From Clostridia bacterium (GTDB taxonomy: Bacteria; Bacillota; Clostridia; Oscillospirales; Acutalibacteraceae): a DNA stretch of 54,311 nt. Under the pieces are notes generated by a model. The model was not told the origin of the DNA. It made no database searches and saw only the letters and a program-made list of their open reading frames with translations. The position numbers and the translations under genes are program-made. Below are positions 31,982-40,948 of the stretch, in pieces (position 1 is the first letter of the stretch; every line of letters starts with the position of its first letter). The stretch spans positions 1 to 54,311 of the forward strand of contig JAFTWE010000016.1 of NCBI GenBank assembly GCA_017465465.1. The letters run 5' to 3'.

Positions 31982-33529
31982 TTAAAATATGTTACCGATA
32001 ATTCTGCCAAGGAGGCCTGTGTATCTGTCAAGCAAAGCGAAGATGAAATCAAGGAAGCCCAAATCGAAAACGAAGTCGGTTCCGTCACCGTCAGCAAGCT
32101 CCGCATTGAGAGTAAAGCCCTGAGTATAGATAATTCCGCCTTCACCGAAAACCTCTGCGCGAACATAACCTTCAATCTGGTCAGCATAGTCGTTAAGGTC
32201 AAAAGCTTTATCGTCAGCCTTTGTTGTGGCAATAACCTTACCGTCTGAAATCCAACGAACGATAAGTGCATTGTCACTGTCGATTGTAATTGTATCTTCC
32301 TCATCGTTTACTTCGATTGAGTTGATTACTGGTCTTGTAGCGGTTTTAATATAACCTTCATCGTCAATGGATTTCCACTGTGCGCCAACCTGACCGTCAT
32401 CATTTTCAGCAATAATTTCTTCACGCTCTGCATCGTAAGCAACAACGATATCTGCAATTTCTTTATAAAGGTCTGTTTCACCGTAATGAGCCTTAAGACC
32501 TTCAGCTATCTGTGCCAATTCATCGCGGTTAGCAATGCAGGTGCTCTGAGCAAGAATTTCACCGTTGAGAAGAGCATTTTTAATAGCAGGAGTTGTCTTT
32601 TCTTTAGCAAGAACTACTGTTGAGCCTGTGTCAATTTTATCAAGCTGGTGAGCATCACTTGAAGCGATAGCTGTAACAGTTGTGCCTTCTTCAGCAGCTT
32701 TTGAAAGCATAATATCCCAAAGCTTTCTGTCGTATCTTGTTCTGCCGTCGCCCTTGCTGTTAATATCAAGGCCGATGCAGGTGTCATATTTATCAATGTA
32801 GCCGTAGAACTTATTGATATAGTATCTGTAGGTAAGATTATCCATATCATAAGCATCTTCCTGGAAAAGCTCATAGCGTGCCTGAGTATATTCGCCAAGG
32901 TGGTTCATAACAGAAACGCCGCCATGCTTATCAACATTTCTTACTGCGTCATCATAATCACTTGGTGCAACACGGTTATAATCAGCGAACCAAGCGTTAA
33001 CATGAGCATTAACAGAAACAGCGTTGTGTTCAACACCGTAAGGGATTCTCATAATTTCTCTGCCGTCTTCAGTGATGAGGTAATCGTCACCGTTGCGGGT
33101 AACAACCTCATAACCGACACCGTTTGAGAAAGAGCCGCCTGTTTCCTGAAGGTAAACAAGCTCACCGTCAGTTTTACCGATAAGCTCCATAACAGCGGTA
33201 ACAAGGTTTGAGCCTTTTGAGGTATCAGTCCAGCTGTAGTTAACTACGCTGTGGTCGGTAGTTGAAACCACATCAAAGCCTGTTTCATAGTGGCGCTCGA
33301 TAGACTCAGCAAGAGTGTCGTCACCGTCGCTGGCGTTTGTGTGAGTGTGGAGAGCTGTTTTATACTGATTGATAGTATCCCAATCAATATTTTCATAAGG
33401 GTTTGAAATTGAATATCCTGTTGTAGCAGGTGCAGAAGCCTCTTCAGCAGAAGCAACAAAGCCTGAGCCGAGAACCATTGCACAAAGAACAAGACTTAAT
33501 GCCTTAAACCAGATGCGTTTAGCGTTCAT
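31982..33529 (-). CDS. Exported PHP-domain protein (paralogue 1)
   Basis: A 515-residue protein with a signal peptide (LSLVLCAMVLGSGFVASAEE, cleavage near 28). The PHP metal site appears as LHTHTNASDGDD, STTDHS, NHLGEY, GLDINSKGD and ASSDAHQLD, the histidine/aspartate ligands of PHP phosphoesterases. A C-terminal beta domain shared with the two other PHP proteins here carries VRWISDGKVIA and YVRAEVFGEGGIIYTQ. The tail (FVFDLGFLDFIFALLDRYTGLL) is hydrophobic and could hold it at the membrane. Being outside the cell, it is more likely a phosphodiesterase/phosphatase acting on envelope or dietary substrates than histidinol phosphatase. Confidence 0.85.
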   Translation of the reverse strand: MNAKRIWFKALSLVLCAMVLGSGFVASAEEASAPATTGYSISNPYENIDWDTINQYKTALHTHTNASDGDDTLAESIERHYETGFDVVSTTDHSVVNYSWTDTSKGSNLVTAVMELIGKTDGELVYLQETGGSFSNGVGYEVVTRNGDDYLITEDGREIMRIPYGVEHNAVSVNAHVNAWFADYNRVAPSDYDDAVRNVDKHGGVSVMNHLGEYTQARYELFQEDAYDMDNLTYRYYINKFYGYIDKYDTCIGLDINSKGDGRTRYDRKLWDIMLSKAAEEGTTVTAIASSDAHQLDKIDTGSTVVLAKEKTTPAIKNALLNGEILAQSTCIANRDELAQIAEGLKAHYGETDLYKEIADIVVAYDAEREEIIAENDDGQVGAQWKSIDDEGYIKTATRPVINSIEVNDEEDTITIDSDNALIVRWISDGKVIATTKADDKAFDLNDYADQIEGYVRAEVFGEGGIIYTQGFTLNAELADGDGTDFVFDLGFLDFIFALLDRYTGLLGRIIGNIF

Positions 33530-33579
33530 AAAATCTCCTCTTTCTTTTGTCAGTGGAAACCCACCTTATTAACAGAGCT

Positions 33580-33608
33580 ATTGTATCACAAAAAAATTTA
33601 AAGAGCAA
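33580..33608 (-). promoter_or_regulatory. Promoter of PHP paralogue 1
   Basis: Minus-strand TTGCTC (33608-33603) and TACAAT (33585-33580), 17-base spacer; leader about 45 bases. Confidence 0.55.
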
Positions 33609-33686
33609 TCAAAAACATCACTATTTTTCCAAAATCAGCAAAATATACAAATACACAAACCGCAAATTTACATATTAACAATACAC

Positions 33687-33715
33687 TTGCAATATATTGC
33701 GTTTTGTTGTAAAAT
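33687..33715 (+). promoter_or_regulatory. Promoter of the second GT2 gene
   Basis: TTGCAA (33687-33692) and TAAAAT (33710-33715), 17-base spacer, 27 bases before the start. Confidence 0.65.
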
Positions 33716-33741
33716 GAAGTATATCGTTTGGGAGGGTTATT

Positions 33742-34680
33742 ATGAATCCGCTGATTTCAGTAATTGTTCCTGTTTATAATGTTGAGAAGTATATTGACCG
33801 TTGTGTAACAAGCATCGTAGAGCAGACCTATGAAAACCTTGAAATTATACTCGTTGATGACGGAAGCCCCGACAACAGCGGAGCCCTTTGCGACGAATGG
33901 GCAAAAAAAGATTCAAGGATTAAGGTATTTCACAAAGAAAACGGCGGCCTTTCAGATGCAAGAAACGCAGGAACAAAACTTGCGACCGGAGAATATATCA
34001 CATATATTGATTCCGATGACTACATCCTTCCCGAATATGTTGAGCATTTATACAGAAACATTATATTACATAGCGCAGATATCTCCTGTTGCGACTTTCA
34101 AAAAGTATACAATTACACCACGAATTTTGATAACACCACAGAAGACATTCAATGCATTTCAGGCAGAGATTCTTGTTTAAAGATGTTTGAGGAAGATGGT
34201 GTCTACTTCGTAATTGCTCCTTGCAAGCTTTATAAAATTGACATCGTTCGTGAATATGAGTTTCCTAAAGGTTTGATTAATGAAGATGAAGCGACTACTT
34301 ATAAATATCTCTATGAATCAAAAAGAGTTTGTACGAGTGCAAGAAAACTTTATGGATATTTTCAAAATCCGAAAGGAATCATGCACAACATCACAGATAA
34401 TTATTATCAAAATGTCGTTTCAATCATAACCTTAAGAGCAAAATATTTTAGAGAACATAATGACTTTGAATTAGAAGACAAATGCTGGGGTTATCTTTAT
34501 CCATTTTCAATTTATTGTCATTTGGAAGTCCAAAAGAGAATATCTATCAAAGACTTCATATATTTAATTAAAAATGGTTTCAAAAAGGTTACTTCCTCCA
34601 AAGAAAAGCTTAAGTTACTTCTATACTTTGTTTCGCCGGCAATTTATAAAAAAATGATGACTACTGTGGGCAAGAGGTAA
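33742..34680 (+). CDS. Family 2 glycosyltransferase
   Basis: A 312-residue GT-A glycosyltransferase: ISVIVPVYNVEKYIDRCVTS, ILVDDGSPDNSGALCDEWA, GGLSDARNAGTKLATGEYITYIDSDDY (DXD site near residue 90). It is a close relative of the GT2 at 6193. A basic C-terminal region (from about 270) suits membrane association. RBS GGGAGG. A dead sugar-nucleotidyltransferase tail follows, so this may be what remains of a larger surface-polysaccharide cluster. Confidence 0.9.
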   Translation: MNPLISVIVPVYNVEKYIDRCVTSIVEQTYENLEIILVDDGSPDNSGALCDEWAKKDSRIKVFHKENGGLSDARNAGTKLATGEYITYIDSDDYILPEYVEHLYRNIILHSADISCCDFQKVYNYTTNFDNTTEDIQCISGRDSCLKMFEEDGVYFVIAPCKLYKIDIVREYEFPKGLINEDEATTYKYLYESKRVCTSARKLYGYFQNPKGIMHNITDNYYQNVVSIITLRAKYFREHNDFELEDKCWGYLYPFSIYCHLEVQKRISIKDFIYLIKNGFKKVTSSKEKLKLLLYFVSPAIYKKMMTTVGKR

Positions 34681-34829
34681 AATTATATTATTGATAATAA
34701 AAATTAAGTTTTTATAAGATTACTATTATGTCTTAAAAGCAACATCATTTTTACTTTTATCTTTTCAAATTAGCACAAAGAATCACAATATCAACATTTT
34801 TGCTGGTGCTTTGGTTAATATAATAATAA

Positions 34830-35030
34830 AGATTTACCGAATCTTCTTCTTTTGCACAATTTTTGGTATTAAACACCAATTTTCTTTTATCAGGTCAAGA
34901 AGGTCAACAACCTTGGGGTTTTATGGGAAACAAAATCATCCCATATAAGATAGATGAATCTATTGATATTCACAAAAAAATTGATTTGTATATAGCAAAA
35001 GAATGGATTAAAGAGAATTATATCGATTAA
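34830..35030 (+). pseudogene. 3' remnant of a CMP-sialate-synthetase-like gene
   Basis: An open frame without a start codon or RBS encodes about 66 residues ending in PYKIDESIDIHKKIDLYIAKEW. The S-I-D-I-x-x-x-x-D-L/F-x-I-A-E end is typical of acylneuraminate cytidylyltransferase-type sugar nucleotidyltransferases. Everything upstream (34681-34829) is A/T-rich with no reading frame, so the gene's first three quarters are lost. An internal ATG at 34923 has no ribosome site. The family call rests on this short tail only. Confidence 0.5.
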
Positions 35031-35035
35031 AAAGA

Positions 35036-35082
35036 AAAGCACTTTGAAACATTATCGCTTTCAAAGTACTTTTATCTTTTTT
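35036..35082 (+). terminator. Terminator hairpin
   Basis: AAAGCACTTTGAAA pairs with TTTCAAAGTACTTT (one mismatch), then TATCTTTTTT. It closes the + transcript just after the remnant and lies downstream of convergent chrA genes. Confidence 0.75.
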
Positions 35083-35094
35083 ACATCTGCTATT

Positions 35095-35664
35095 TTATAC
35101 CGCCTCACCTATAAATCCTGCGGCGATGCCGAGGGCGGCGGAGAGGGCGATTATTATAATTGGGTGTGTTCGTTTCATTGTGAGAACAAACATCAGCGCA
35201 AAAATCACAAGGGAGCTTACAAATCCGAATGTCATCACAGAAGCAAGGCTGACCGCTGTAGGAAAGAAAACAGTCTTACCTATTGTGAGAACTGCGGTGC
35301 CGATAAGTCCGATTGCAGCGGGCTTCAGTCCTGTCATACAACCGCTTACAATTTTACTGTTTTTAAATTTTTCATAGAATCTGGCAACCAGCAAAATGAC
35401 AATAAACGACGGCAAGGTTGCACCCAAGGTGGCGCATATTGCGCCTAAAATTCCGCCTGTTTCAATGCCTACATAAGTTGAAATGTTAATAGCAAACGGA
35501 CCGGGAGTGCTTTCACTTACGGCAACAAAGTTAATAACCTCAGCATCAGTCAGCCAGCCGTGAAGTTTTACCTCCTCCTGAATAAACGGAAGCATTGCAT
35601 ATCCGCCGCCAAAAGTGAACAGACCGATTTTAAAGAAAGTGAGGAACAATTCAAGATATATCAT
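35095..35664 (-). CDS. Chromate transporter family protein (short chain, second gene)
   Basis: A 189-residue half-size CHR transporter with about five or six spans. FKIGLFTFGGGYAMLPFIQEEV and AVSESTPGPFAINISTYVG are the family motifs. Two short CHR genes in tandem usually form a heterodimer with opposite topologies, replacing one long ChrA. The ATG at 35664 follows AAGGAGGAAT; the gene starts inside the end of its partner (14-base overlap). In anaerobes the real anion is uncertain; chromate export is the family's tested function (sulfate-like anion handling is possible). Confidence 0.85.
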   Translation of the reverse strand: MIYLELFLTFFKIGLFTFGGGYAMLPFIQEEVKLHGWLTDAEVINFVAVSESTPGPFAINISTYVGIETGGILGAICATLGATLPSFIVILLVARFYEKFKNSKIVSGCMTGLKPAAIGLIGTAVLTIGKTVFFPTAVSLASVMTFGFVSSLVIFALMFVLTMKRTHPIIIIALSAALGIAAGFIGEAV

Positions 35665-36226
35665 TTTTATTCCTCCTTGTAACAATAAGTGAATGGACAA
35701 GTCCGATTATTCCGCAACCGATAACAACATAAATTACATTGATATCAAAGATTGCAACAACTAAAAACGCAAGAGCGAGAACAATGTAACTGAACAGGTT
35801 TTTCGGGCACTGCTTATACATTGAAATCAGTGCTTTTATTATAAGTGCCAAAACACCTGCACGGATTCCGTTGAAAGCATATTGAACGATTTTATTCGAC
35901 TCAATAAGTCCTAATATCATTGAAAGAAGTGAAATAATTACAACTGACGGCAAAACAAGGCCGAAAGTTGCACAGAATGCTCCCCAGAAGCCGCAGATTT
36001 TATATCCGATAAATGTTGCGGCATTGATAGAAATAGGACCCGGTGTAGACTCTGAAATTGCAATAATATCAAGAATATCCTTATCGGTTATCCATTTTTT
36101 CTTTTCAACAACCTCTGTCTGAATAAGCGGAATCATCGCATATCCGCCGCCGAATGTGAATGCACCTATTCTCAGAAAGCTCATAAACAGGTACATAGCT
36201 GTTTTAAATTTTTCTTTTCTGCTCAT
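35651..36226 (-). CDS. Chromate transporter family protein (short chain, first gene)
   Basis: A 191-residue CHR half-transporter: FLRIGAFTFGGGYAMIPLIQTEV, ITDKDILDIIAISESTPGPISINAATFIGYK, then four hydrophobic spans and a basic end (VTRRNKN). It differs enough from its partner to be a distinct subunit. It follows an anion transporter gene by 12 bases, so BrnQ, anion transporter and the CHR pair appear to form one four-gene minus-strand transcript. Confidence 0.85.
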   Translation of the reverse strand: MSRKEKFKTAMYLFMSFLRIGAFTFGGGYAMIPLIQTEVVEKKKWITDKDILDIIAISESTPGPISINAATFIGYKICGFWGAFCATFGLVLPSVVIISLLSMILGLIESNKIVQYAFNGIRAGVLALIIKALISMYKQCPKNLFSYIVLALAFLVVAIFDINVIYVVIGCGIIGLVHSLIVTRRNKNDIS

Positions 36227-36238
36227 TTTCTATTCCTT

Positions 36239-37348
36239 TCATCTGATGATAATATAAAGCAACAAATTTGCCGCTAAAAATACGATATTTATCAATGTAA
36301 AAGCAAGGATGTATTTTCCTGTTTTTACATTTTCTTTTGCTATAAATTTAAATGAAATCAGGCTTGCCATTGAGGCAATCAATGTACCTAATCCGCCGAG
36401 ATTTACCCCAACGAGCAAATCTGTTGAATTATTTGTAAACCCCGACAACAGCAATGCCGCCGGAACATTAGAAAACACCTGAGATGCGGCAACACCCACA
36501 ATCACTTCATTACCTGTCACTATGCTTTTCAGAAAACTGTTTATTACAGGAATTTCGCCCAGATTTCCGATAAAAACAAATAAAAATACAAAGGTAAAAA
36601 GCAAGCTGTAATCAACTTTTTTGACTGTTTTTCTGTCAAAAATCAAAACGCAAATAACTGTTATCGCAAATGTTATGTAATAAGGTATAACTCTGAAAAC
36701 AGTCAGCAAGGAAATGATGAACAAAACTCCGTAAACCGAAAGCTTTTTATAATCAAACCCGCTTTTTTCAGTCCGTTCGGATGTATTTTTGATTTTACCT
36801 TTACCGAGAAACAACGATGAAATAACAACTAAAACCAACGACAAAACCGCATAAGGTAATATTGCTTTAATAAACTCCCCTGCTCCCATTTCAAAAAAAG
36901 AAAACAGGTAGAGGTTTTGCGGATTGCCTATAGGAGTGAGCATACTGCCAAGGTTAGCGGCAACTGTTTCAACCACAACCAAAGGAATAATTGCTTTTTC
37001 GTTTGATGACATTTTAAGCGCCACTATTGAAAACGGAACAAAGGTTATCAGCGCAACATCATTTGTAATAACCATTGACGAAAAAAAGCAAAGGAGACTG
37101 AGTGTTAGCCCAAGACCTTTTAATGAGCTTGTTTTAGCCAAAAGCTTTTTGGCGCAAAGGTCAAAAACTCCCAAGGCGTTAACTCCCGCCACTACCGCCA
37201 TCAGGCAAAAAAGCAAGGCAAGCGTTTTAAAATCAATATAATTTATATATTCCTTATTCGGCGGAACAACAAGCATTGAAGCAACCGCCAGCACAAAAGA
37301 AATAACAAGAACTATTTCACTTTTAATAAAGCTTTTAATTTTAACCAT
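36239..37348 (-). CDS. ArsB/NhaD/CitMHS-type ion transporter
   Basis: A 369-residue membrane protein with about ten spans of the ion transporter superfamily. Hallmarks are SSMVITNDVALITFVPFSIVAL and ETVAANLGSMLTPIGNPQNLYLFSFF, a half-repeat re-entrant motif found in ArsB and SLC13 relatives, and a second one around SNVPAALLLSGFTNNSTDLLVG. The start ATG is directly adjacent to the brnQ stop (TAAATG). Substrate (arsenite, citrate or other anions) cannot be fixed; no ars genes lie nearby. Confidence 0.82.
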   Translation of the reverse strand: MVKIKSFIKSEIVLVISFVLAVASMLVVPPNKEYINYIDFKTLALLFCLMAVVAGVNALGVFDLCAKKLLAKTSSLKGLGLTLSLLCFFSSMVITNDVALITFVPFSIVALKMSSNEKAIIPLVVVETVAANLGSMLTPIGNPQNLYLFSFFEMGAGEFIKAILPYAVLSLVLVVISSLFLGKGKIKNTSERTEKSGFDYKKLSVYGVLFIISLLTVFRVIPYYITFAITVICVLIFDRKTVKKVDYSLLFTFVFLFVFIGNLGEIPVINSFLKSIVTGNEVIVGVAASQVFSNVPAALLLSGFTNNSTDLLVGVNLGGLGTLIASMASLISFKFIAKENVKTGKYILAFTLINIVFLAANLLLYIIIR

Positions 37349-38647
37349 TTAATTCTTCCTCAATTTTGTATCTGCAATTTTACCAAATGCAATCCCCAAA
37401 ACGCAGAAAACAATCGACGGAACTACCCATCCAAGCCCGAGCGAGCTGAGTGGCAACGCTGAAACCGGACTGAACCTTATTCCAAATGTCGAAAGCGCAT
37501 CAAAAACACCCATTACTGTGGCGGCGATTGCGGCAAAGCGATAGCCCCACACATTGATTTTATCACCAAAAAAGCTGAGTAAAACAGTAACTAATACAGG
37601 CGGATATACAACACTTAAAACAGGTGAAGCAACATTAACCAGGGTTTCCACACCGAAGGATGCTGCCACCGCACTGAAAATACAAATTGTAATAACAATA
37701 GGCTTGTAGCCAACCTTGCCCTTTGACTGTTCCGAAAGATACTCTGCGGCACTGCCTGTGAGGGCAACGGCTGTTGAAAGGCACGCAAAGCCTGCAACAA
37801 CAGCAAAAAATATCAGACCAGCCTGCCCCGGAATCAAGGATTGAATAAGGGCAATCAAAAGCTCTGTGCGGTAAATGTGCATATCATAAATACCCGACAC
37901 CGTTGCGCCAAGATAAGTTAACCCAAGGTAAACGACAAGCAGGCCGATTCCCGCCACAACACTTGCACCTGCCGCAACCTTAGCCTTTGCCTTTGGCTGA
38001 GTATGACCTTTTTGCGCCGCACTGTTTAAAATCAAAACGCCGAATATAACAGCCGCCAAAACATCCATTGACTGGTAGCCTGCCGCAATTCCGTCGGCAA
38101 CGGGGCTGGTTGTTTTAGGCAGGGCTTCAACAACTCCAAGCGGGTCAGTCAATCCTTTGATAATAAGAAATAACAGCCCGATAAAAAGCACCGGTGTGAG
38201 GACTTTACCGATAATATCAACAACTGCAGAATTATTGATGCTCATAACAAGCACAAGAGCAAAAAAGATAATACCGAAAACAGGCATATTCACATTTTCA
38301 AAAAGGGGCATTACAGAAAGCTCATAAGTTGTTGCCGCAGTTCTTGGTATGCTGATAAGAGGACCTATACACATCACAATGCTAAGCATTATTACCGTTC
38401 TTGCAACATTGCCCAGGGGCTTGAATATTCCCTTGTATCCCCCTGTTTTAATCTGAGTAAGAATAGCCACAACAGCAAGTCCGATATCTGCAATGTAATA
38501 ACCCAAAAAGCCCGAAAACCATTCTGTTCCTGACTTTAAGCCAAGATAAGGCGAAAAAATCATATTGCCCGCACCGAAAAACATTGCAAAAAGTGCGGCA
38601 CCGATTACAAAGCTGTCGATTAAAATTTTGTTTTTGTTTTTCTGCAT
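37349..38647 (-). CDS. brnQ: Branched-chain amino acid carrier BrnQ
   Basis: A 432-residue, twelve-span LIVCS-family cation symporter for leucine, isoleucine and valine. IGAALFAMFFGAGNMIFSPYLG is the diagnostic N-terminal segment, followed by IGPLISIPRTAATTYELSV and FACLSTAVALTGSAAEYLSE. Length is standard. It heads the minus-strand transporter run; RBS AGGTGATTAAATG. No leucine T-box or leader peptide was found in the 50 bases upstream. Confidence 0.93.
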   Translation of the reverse strand: MQKNKNKILIDSFVIGAALFAMFFGAGNMIFSPYLGLKSGTEWFSGFLGYYIADIGLAVVAILTQIKTGGYKGIFKPLGNVARTVIMLSIVMCIGPLISIPRTAATTYELSVMPLFENVNMPVFGIIFFALVLVMSINNSAVVDIIGKVLTPVLFIGLLFLIIKGLTDPLGVVEALPKTTSPVADGIAAGYQSMDVLAAVIFGVLILNSAAQKGHTQPKAKAKVAAGASVVAGIGLLVVYLGLTYLGATVSGIYDMHIYRTELLIALIQSLIPGQAGLIFFAVVAGFACLSTAVALTGSAAEYLSEQSKGKVGYKPIVITICIFSAVAASFGVETLVNVASPVLSVVYPPVLVTVLLSFFGDKINVWGYRFAAIAATVMGVFDALSTFGIRFSPVSALPLSSLGLGWVVPSIVFCVLGIAFGKIADTKLRKN

Positions 38648-38694
38648 TTAATCACCTGTGGGTTATTATACCATAAAAGGCAATAAATACAACA

Positions 38695-38736
38695 CTTAAA
38701 AGCATAAAAGCCTCCTGATTTTACTCAAGAGGCTTT
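38695..38736 (-). terminator. Terminator after the GT32 gene
   Basis: A 12-bp stem (38707-38718 with 38725-38736, one G-U) and 6-base loop; the minus strand continues TTATGCTTTT. Confidence 0.8.
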
Positions 38737-38739
38737 AAA

Positions 38740-39438
38740 TTATTTATGCAGTTTTGAAAAGAAGTTCACACCAAATATGCGGTGCAAGGGTTTTGTGACT
38801 TTGCTTCTCAACCGCTGAGATTTGCTCATCCACGCGGCTGAATACCAATGAACAGAAACGGTGTTATCGGTTTTGTTAAGCCTGCCCGTTGTACTTTCAT
38901 AAGGGTTAAAGAAATCAGACGGATAAATCTCTGCTCCGCAGACATTCTGACGCTTTCCGTTTTGCTTAAGACCAAGGCTGACAAGAGCCTGAGTGTTAAG
39001 TCTGGGGCAGCCAACAGTTCCGCCTTTACCGTCAAGGAGGAAGTCATATTCTGCCACCATTTTTTCAACCGTCTTGCTGTGGGCAACTGAGCCGAAGCCC
39101 ACACCCGTGTTAACATATTCATCTGTTTCAAAGCCGAAAAACGCTTCATTTTTAAGCAGTTCATCGGGATTTTTTAACAGCTCAACATCGGTGTCAAAAT
39201 ATATTCCGCCGTGTTCATTAACCACAAGCAAACGAACATAATCGCTCAGAAAAGCATACTTCTTTTCGTTATAGCACATTTTAGTGTATTCATTTTTGTT
39301 TATGTCAAAATTATCTTCATTCCATTCGATAATTTCGTAATCGGGGCAGAAGCGCTTCCAGCTTTCTATGCACTTTTGTGCAAGCTTGGGCTTTTCTCCC
39401 CTGCCGAACCAACAATAATGAATCGTTTTAGGAATCAT
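38740..39438 (-). CDS. GT32-type glycosyltransferase (DXD sugar-binding)
   Basis: A 232-residue glycosyltransferase related to OCH1/capsular sugar transferases. MIPKTIHYCWFGRGEKP is the classical start; YAFLSDYVRLLVVNEHGGIYFDTDVELLKN has the DXD (DTD) metal site, and VSVHWYSAAWMS is the closing motif. The ATG at 39438 follows CGGAG and 13 bases separate it from the upstream PHP gene, so the two are co-transcribed. It likely decorates a surface polysaccharide. Confidence 0.88.
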   Translation of the reverse strand: MIPKTIHYCWFGRGEKPKLAQKCIESWKRFCPDYEIIEWNEDNFDINKNEYTKMCYNEKKYAFLSDYVRLLVVNEHGGIYFDTDVELLKNPDELLKNEAFFGFETDEYVNTGVGFGSVAHSKTVEKMVAEYDFLLDGKGGTVGCPRLNTQALVSLGLKQNGKRQNVCGAEIYPSDFFNPYESTTGRLNKTDNTVSVHWYSAAWMSKSQRLRSKVTKPLHRIFGVNFFSKLHK

Positions 39439-39451
39439 ATAAAACTCCGAT

Positions 39452-40828
39452 TTATTCAAGAGCGTCCTTAATAGCTTTAACGATTTCCTGTGCAAAAACT
39501 ACAAGTCTTGTGCTTGTGATGATGTAAACAAATCTGTCCCACAAAGCGGCGGGGCTTGTGTCTTTTTCATATTCAAGAACTTCGCCGTCATCAATAACAA
39601 GAGCCTGAGAAGCGCAAAGTCCGCCTTCACCGAAAAGCTCAGCACGAACATAGAGGAAATCCTCGCTGCCATCAATCTTATCAAGGTCAAGAACAATTTC
39701 CTGGTCAGCAGATGTGACATCCTGCTTTGCAATTACCTTGCCGTTAGCAATCCACTGAATGTAATCAGTTTCTCTTGCGTTAACAGTAACCTTATGCCCG
39801 TCAACTGTGAGCTTGTTGAACATAGGATACGGAAGCTGCTGGTCCATAACGTCAAACTCTTCTGCAGGGCCGATAACATCGTTACCTCTGAGAATTCTTG
39901 TAATCATAAAGAAAGAGCCGGACTGCATTGTTTCTTTGATTGTGTCCATATTATTCTCTTCCATAAGGAAAACGCTGAAGCTTGAGTCAACAGTTCTTCT
40001 CTCGTGGGTATCATTGTTTGAGAAACCAATGATATTTCTGCCGTAAGGAAGAGTCTTCATAAGAAGGTTATCCCAAAGAATTCTGTCATAGCCTGTTGTA
40101 CCGTTCTTTTCGTTGAAAACTTCCATACCGAGGCAGGTGTCATAATCCATAAAAATCTCAGTGAAATACTTAAGCTTGCTTTCATCGTAGACATTGTTCA
40201 TATCTTCATTTGTATCAAGCCAGTCACCGGGATGGTTGATGAAAGAAAGACCGCCCTGCTCATCAATCTGGTTAACAGCATATCTGTAGCCGTTTTCAAA
40301 GCCGAGGTTGGTGTTGCCGAAATTGGAAGGAAGGAAAATGCCGTTAACATGGCTCTTTGAAGCTGTGAGAGCGTTAAGCTCATTACCGCCTGTTACGCAA
40401 ACCATGCCTCTGCCGCGGGCTTCACCTGTGGATTTGAGGGCATAAGTACCGTTCTGAAGAGCCATAAACTCTTCGTCTGTGAAGCAGTTCTGCTCATAAC
40501 CAATCAAATGCTGATATGAATAAAGCAAACGCTGATAAGGCTTTTTGTTCCAAGCAACGCCTGTTACACCGTGGTCGGTCATTGCAACAAAGTCGAAGCC
40601 CTGCTCATAATGCTCAAGAATGGTGTCAACCAATGTTTCGTTAGCATCACTGAAAGTTGAGTGAGTGTGAAGGTTACCCTTATATTCATTGGTAACGCCC
40701 CATTCAACATCTGCGTAGGGAGAAACGATTGTGTAATCCTTTTCAACAGCAAATGCAGGAATACTTATTGAAAGCATAAGTGTTGCAACAAGTAAAACTG
40801 AAATAGCTTTAAGTGAGAACTTTTTCAT
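39452..40828 (-). CDS. Exported PHP-domain protein (paralogue 2)
   Basis: A 458-residue protein with a clear signal peptide (AISVLLVATLMLSISIPAFA, cleavage near residue 27). PHP ligands: LHTHSTFSDANET, AMTDHGVTG, INHPGDW, GMEVFNEKNG and SNNDTHERR. The C-terminal beta domain has YIQWIANGKVIAK and YVRAELFGEGGLCASQ, matching the other two PHP proteins. The tail is amphipathic. Co-transcribed with a GT32 glycosyltransferase, which supports an envelope or extracellular carbohydrate-phosphate role; the substrate is unknown. Confidence 0.87.
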   Translation of the reverse strand: MKKFSLKAISVLLVATLMLSISIPAFAVEKDYTIVSPYADVEWGVTNEYKGNLHTHSTFSDANETLVDTILEHYEQGFDFVAMTDHGVTGVAWNKKPYQRLLYSYQHLIGYEQNCFTDEEFMALQNGTYALKSTGEARGRGMVCVTGGNELNALTASKSHVNGIFLPSNFGNTNLGFENGYRYAVNQIDEQGGLSFINHPGDWLDTNEDMNNVYDESKLKYFTEIFMDYDTCLGMEVFNEKNGTTGYDRILWDNLLMKTLPYGRNIIGFSNNDTHERRTVDSSFSVFLMEENNMDTIKETMQSGSFFMITRILRGNDVIGPAEEFDVMDQQLPYPMFNKLTVDGHKVTVNARETDYIQWIANGKVIAKQDVTSADQEIVLDLDKIDGSEDFLYVRAELFGEGGLCASQALVIDDGEVLEYEKDTSPAALWDRFVYIITSTRLVVFAQEIVKAIKDALE

Positions 40829-40858
40829 TTTAAAAACTCCTTTATTCTTAATGTTATA

Positions 40859-40887
40859 ATTTTACTATTTAATGCAACAAATGTCAA
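40859..40887 (-). promoter_or_regulatory. Promoter of PHP paralogue 2
   Basis: Minus-strand TTGACA (40887-40882) and TAAAAT (40864-40859), 17-base spacer. It diverges from the rhodanese promoter 13 bases away. Confidence 0.7.
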
Positions 40888-40899
40888 TAAAAAAATGAA

Positions 40900-40928
40900 T
40901 TGAATGGTTAATTTTATTGTGATATAAT
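40900..40928 (+). promoter_or_regulatory. Promoter of the rhodanese operon
   Basis: TTGAAT (40900-40905) and TATAAT (40923-40928), 17-base spacer, 20 bases before the start codon. Confidence 0.75.
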
Positions 40929-40948
40929 ACCATAAAGGTGGTTAAACT

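Noticed and set aside
34923..35030. A 35-residue small gene starting at an internal ATG
   Set aside because: No ribosome site, and the frame is open upstream with matching nucleotidyltransferase-like character, so it is a gene remnant.
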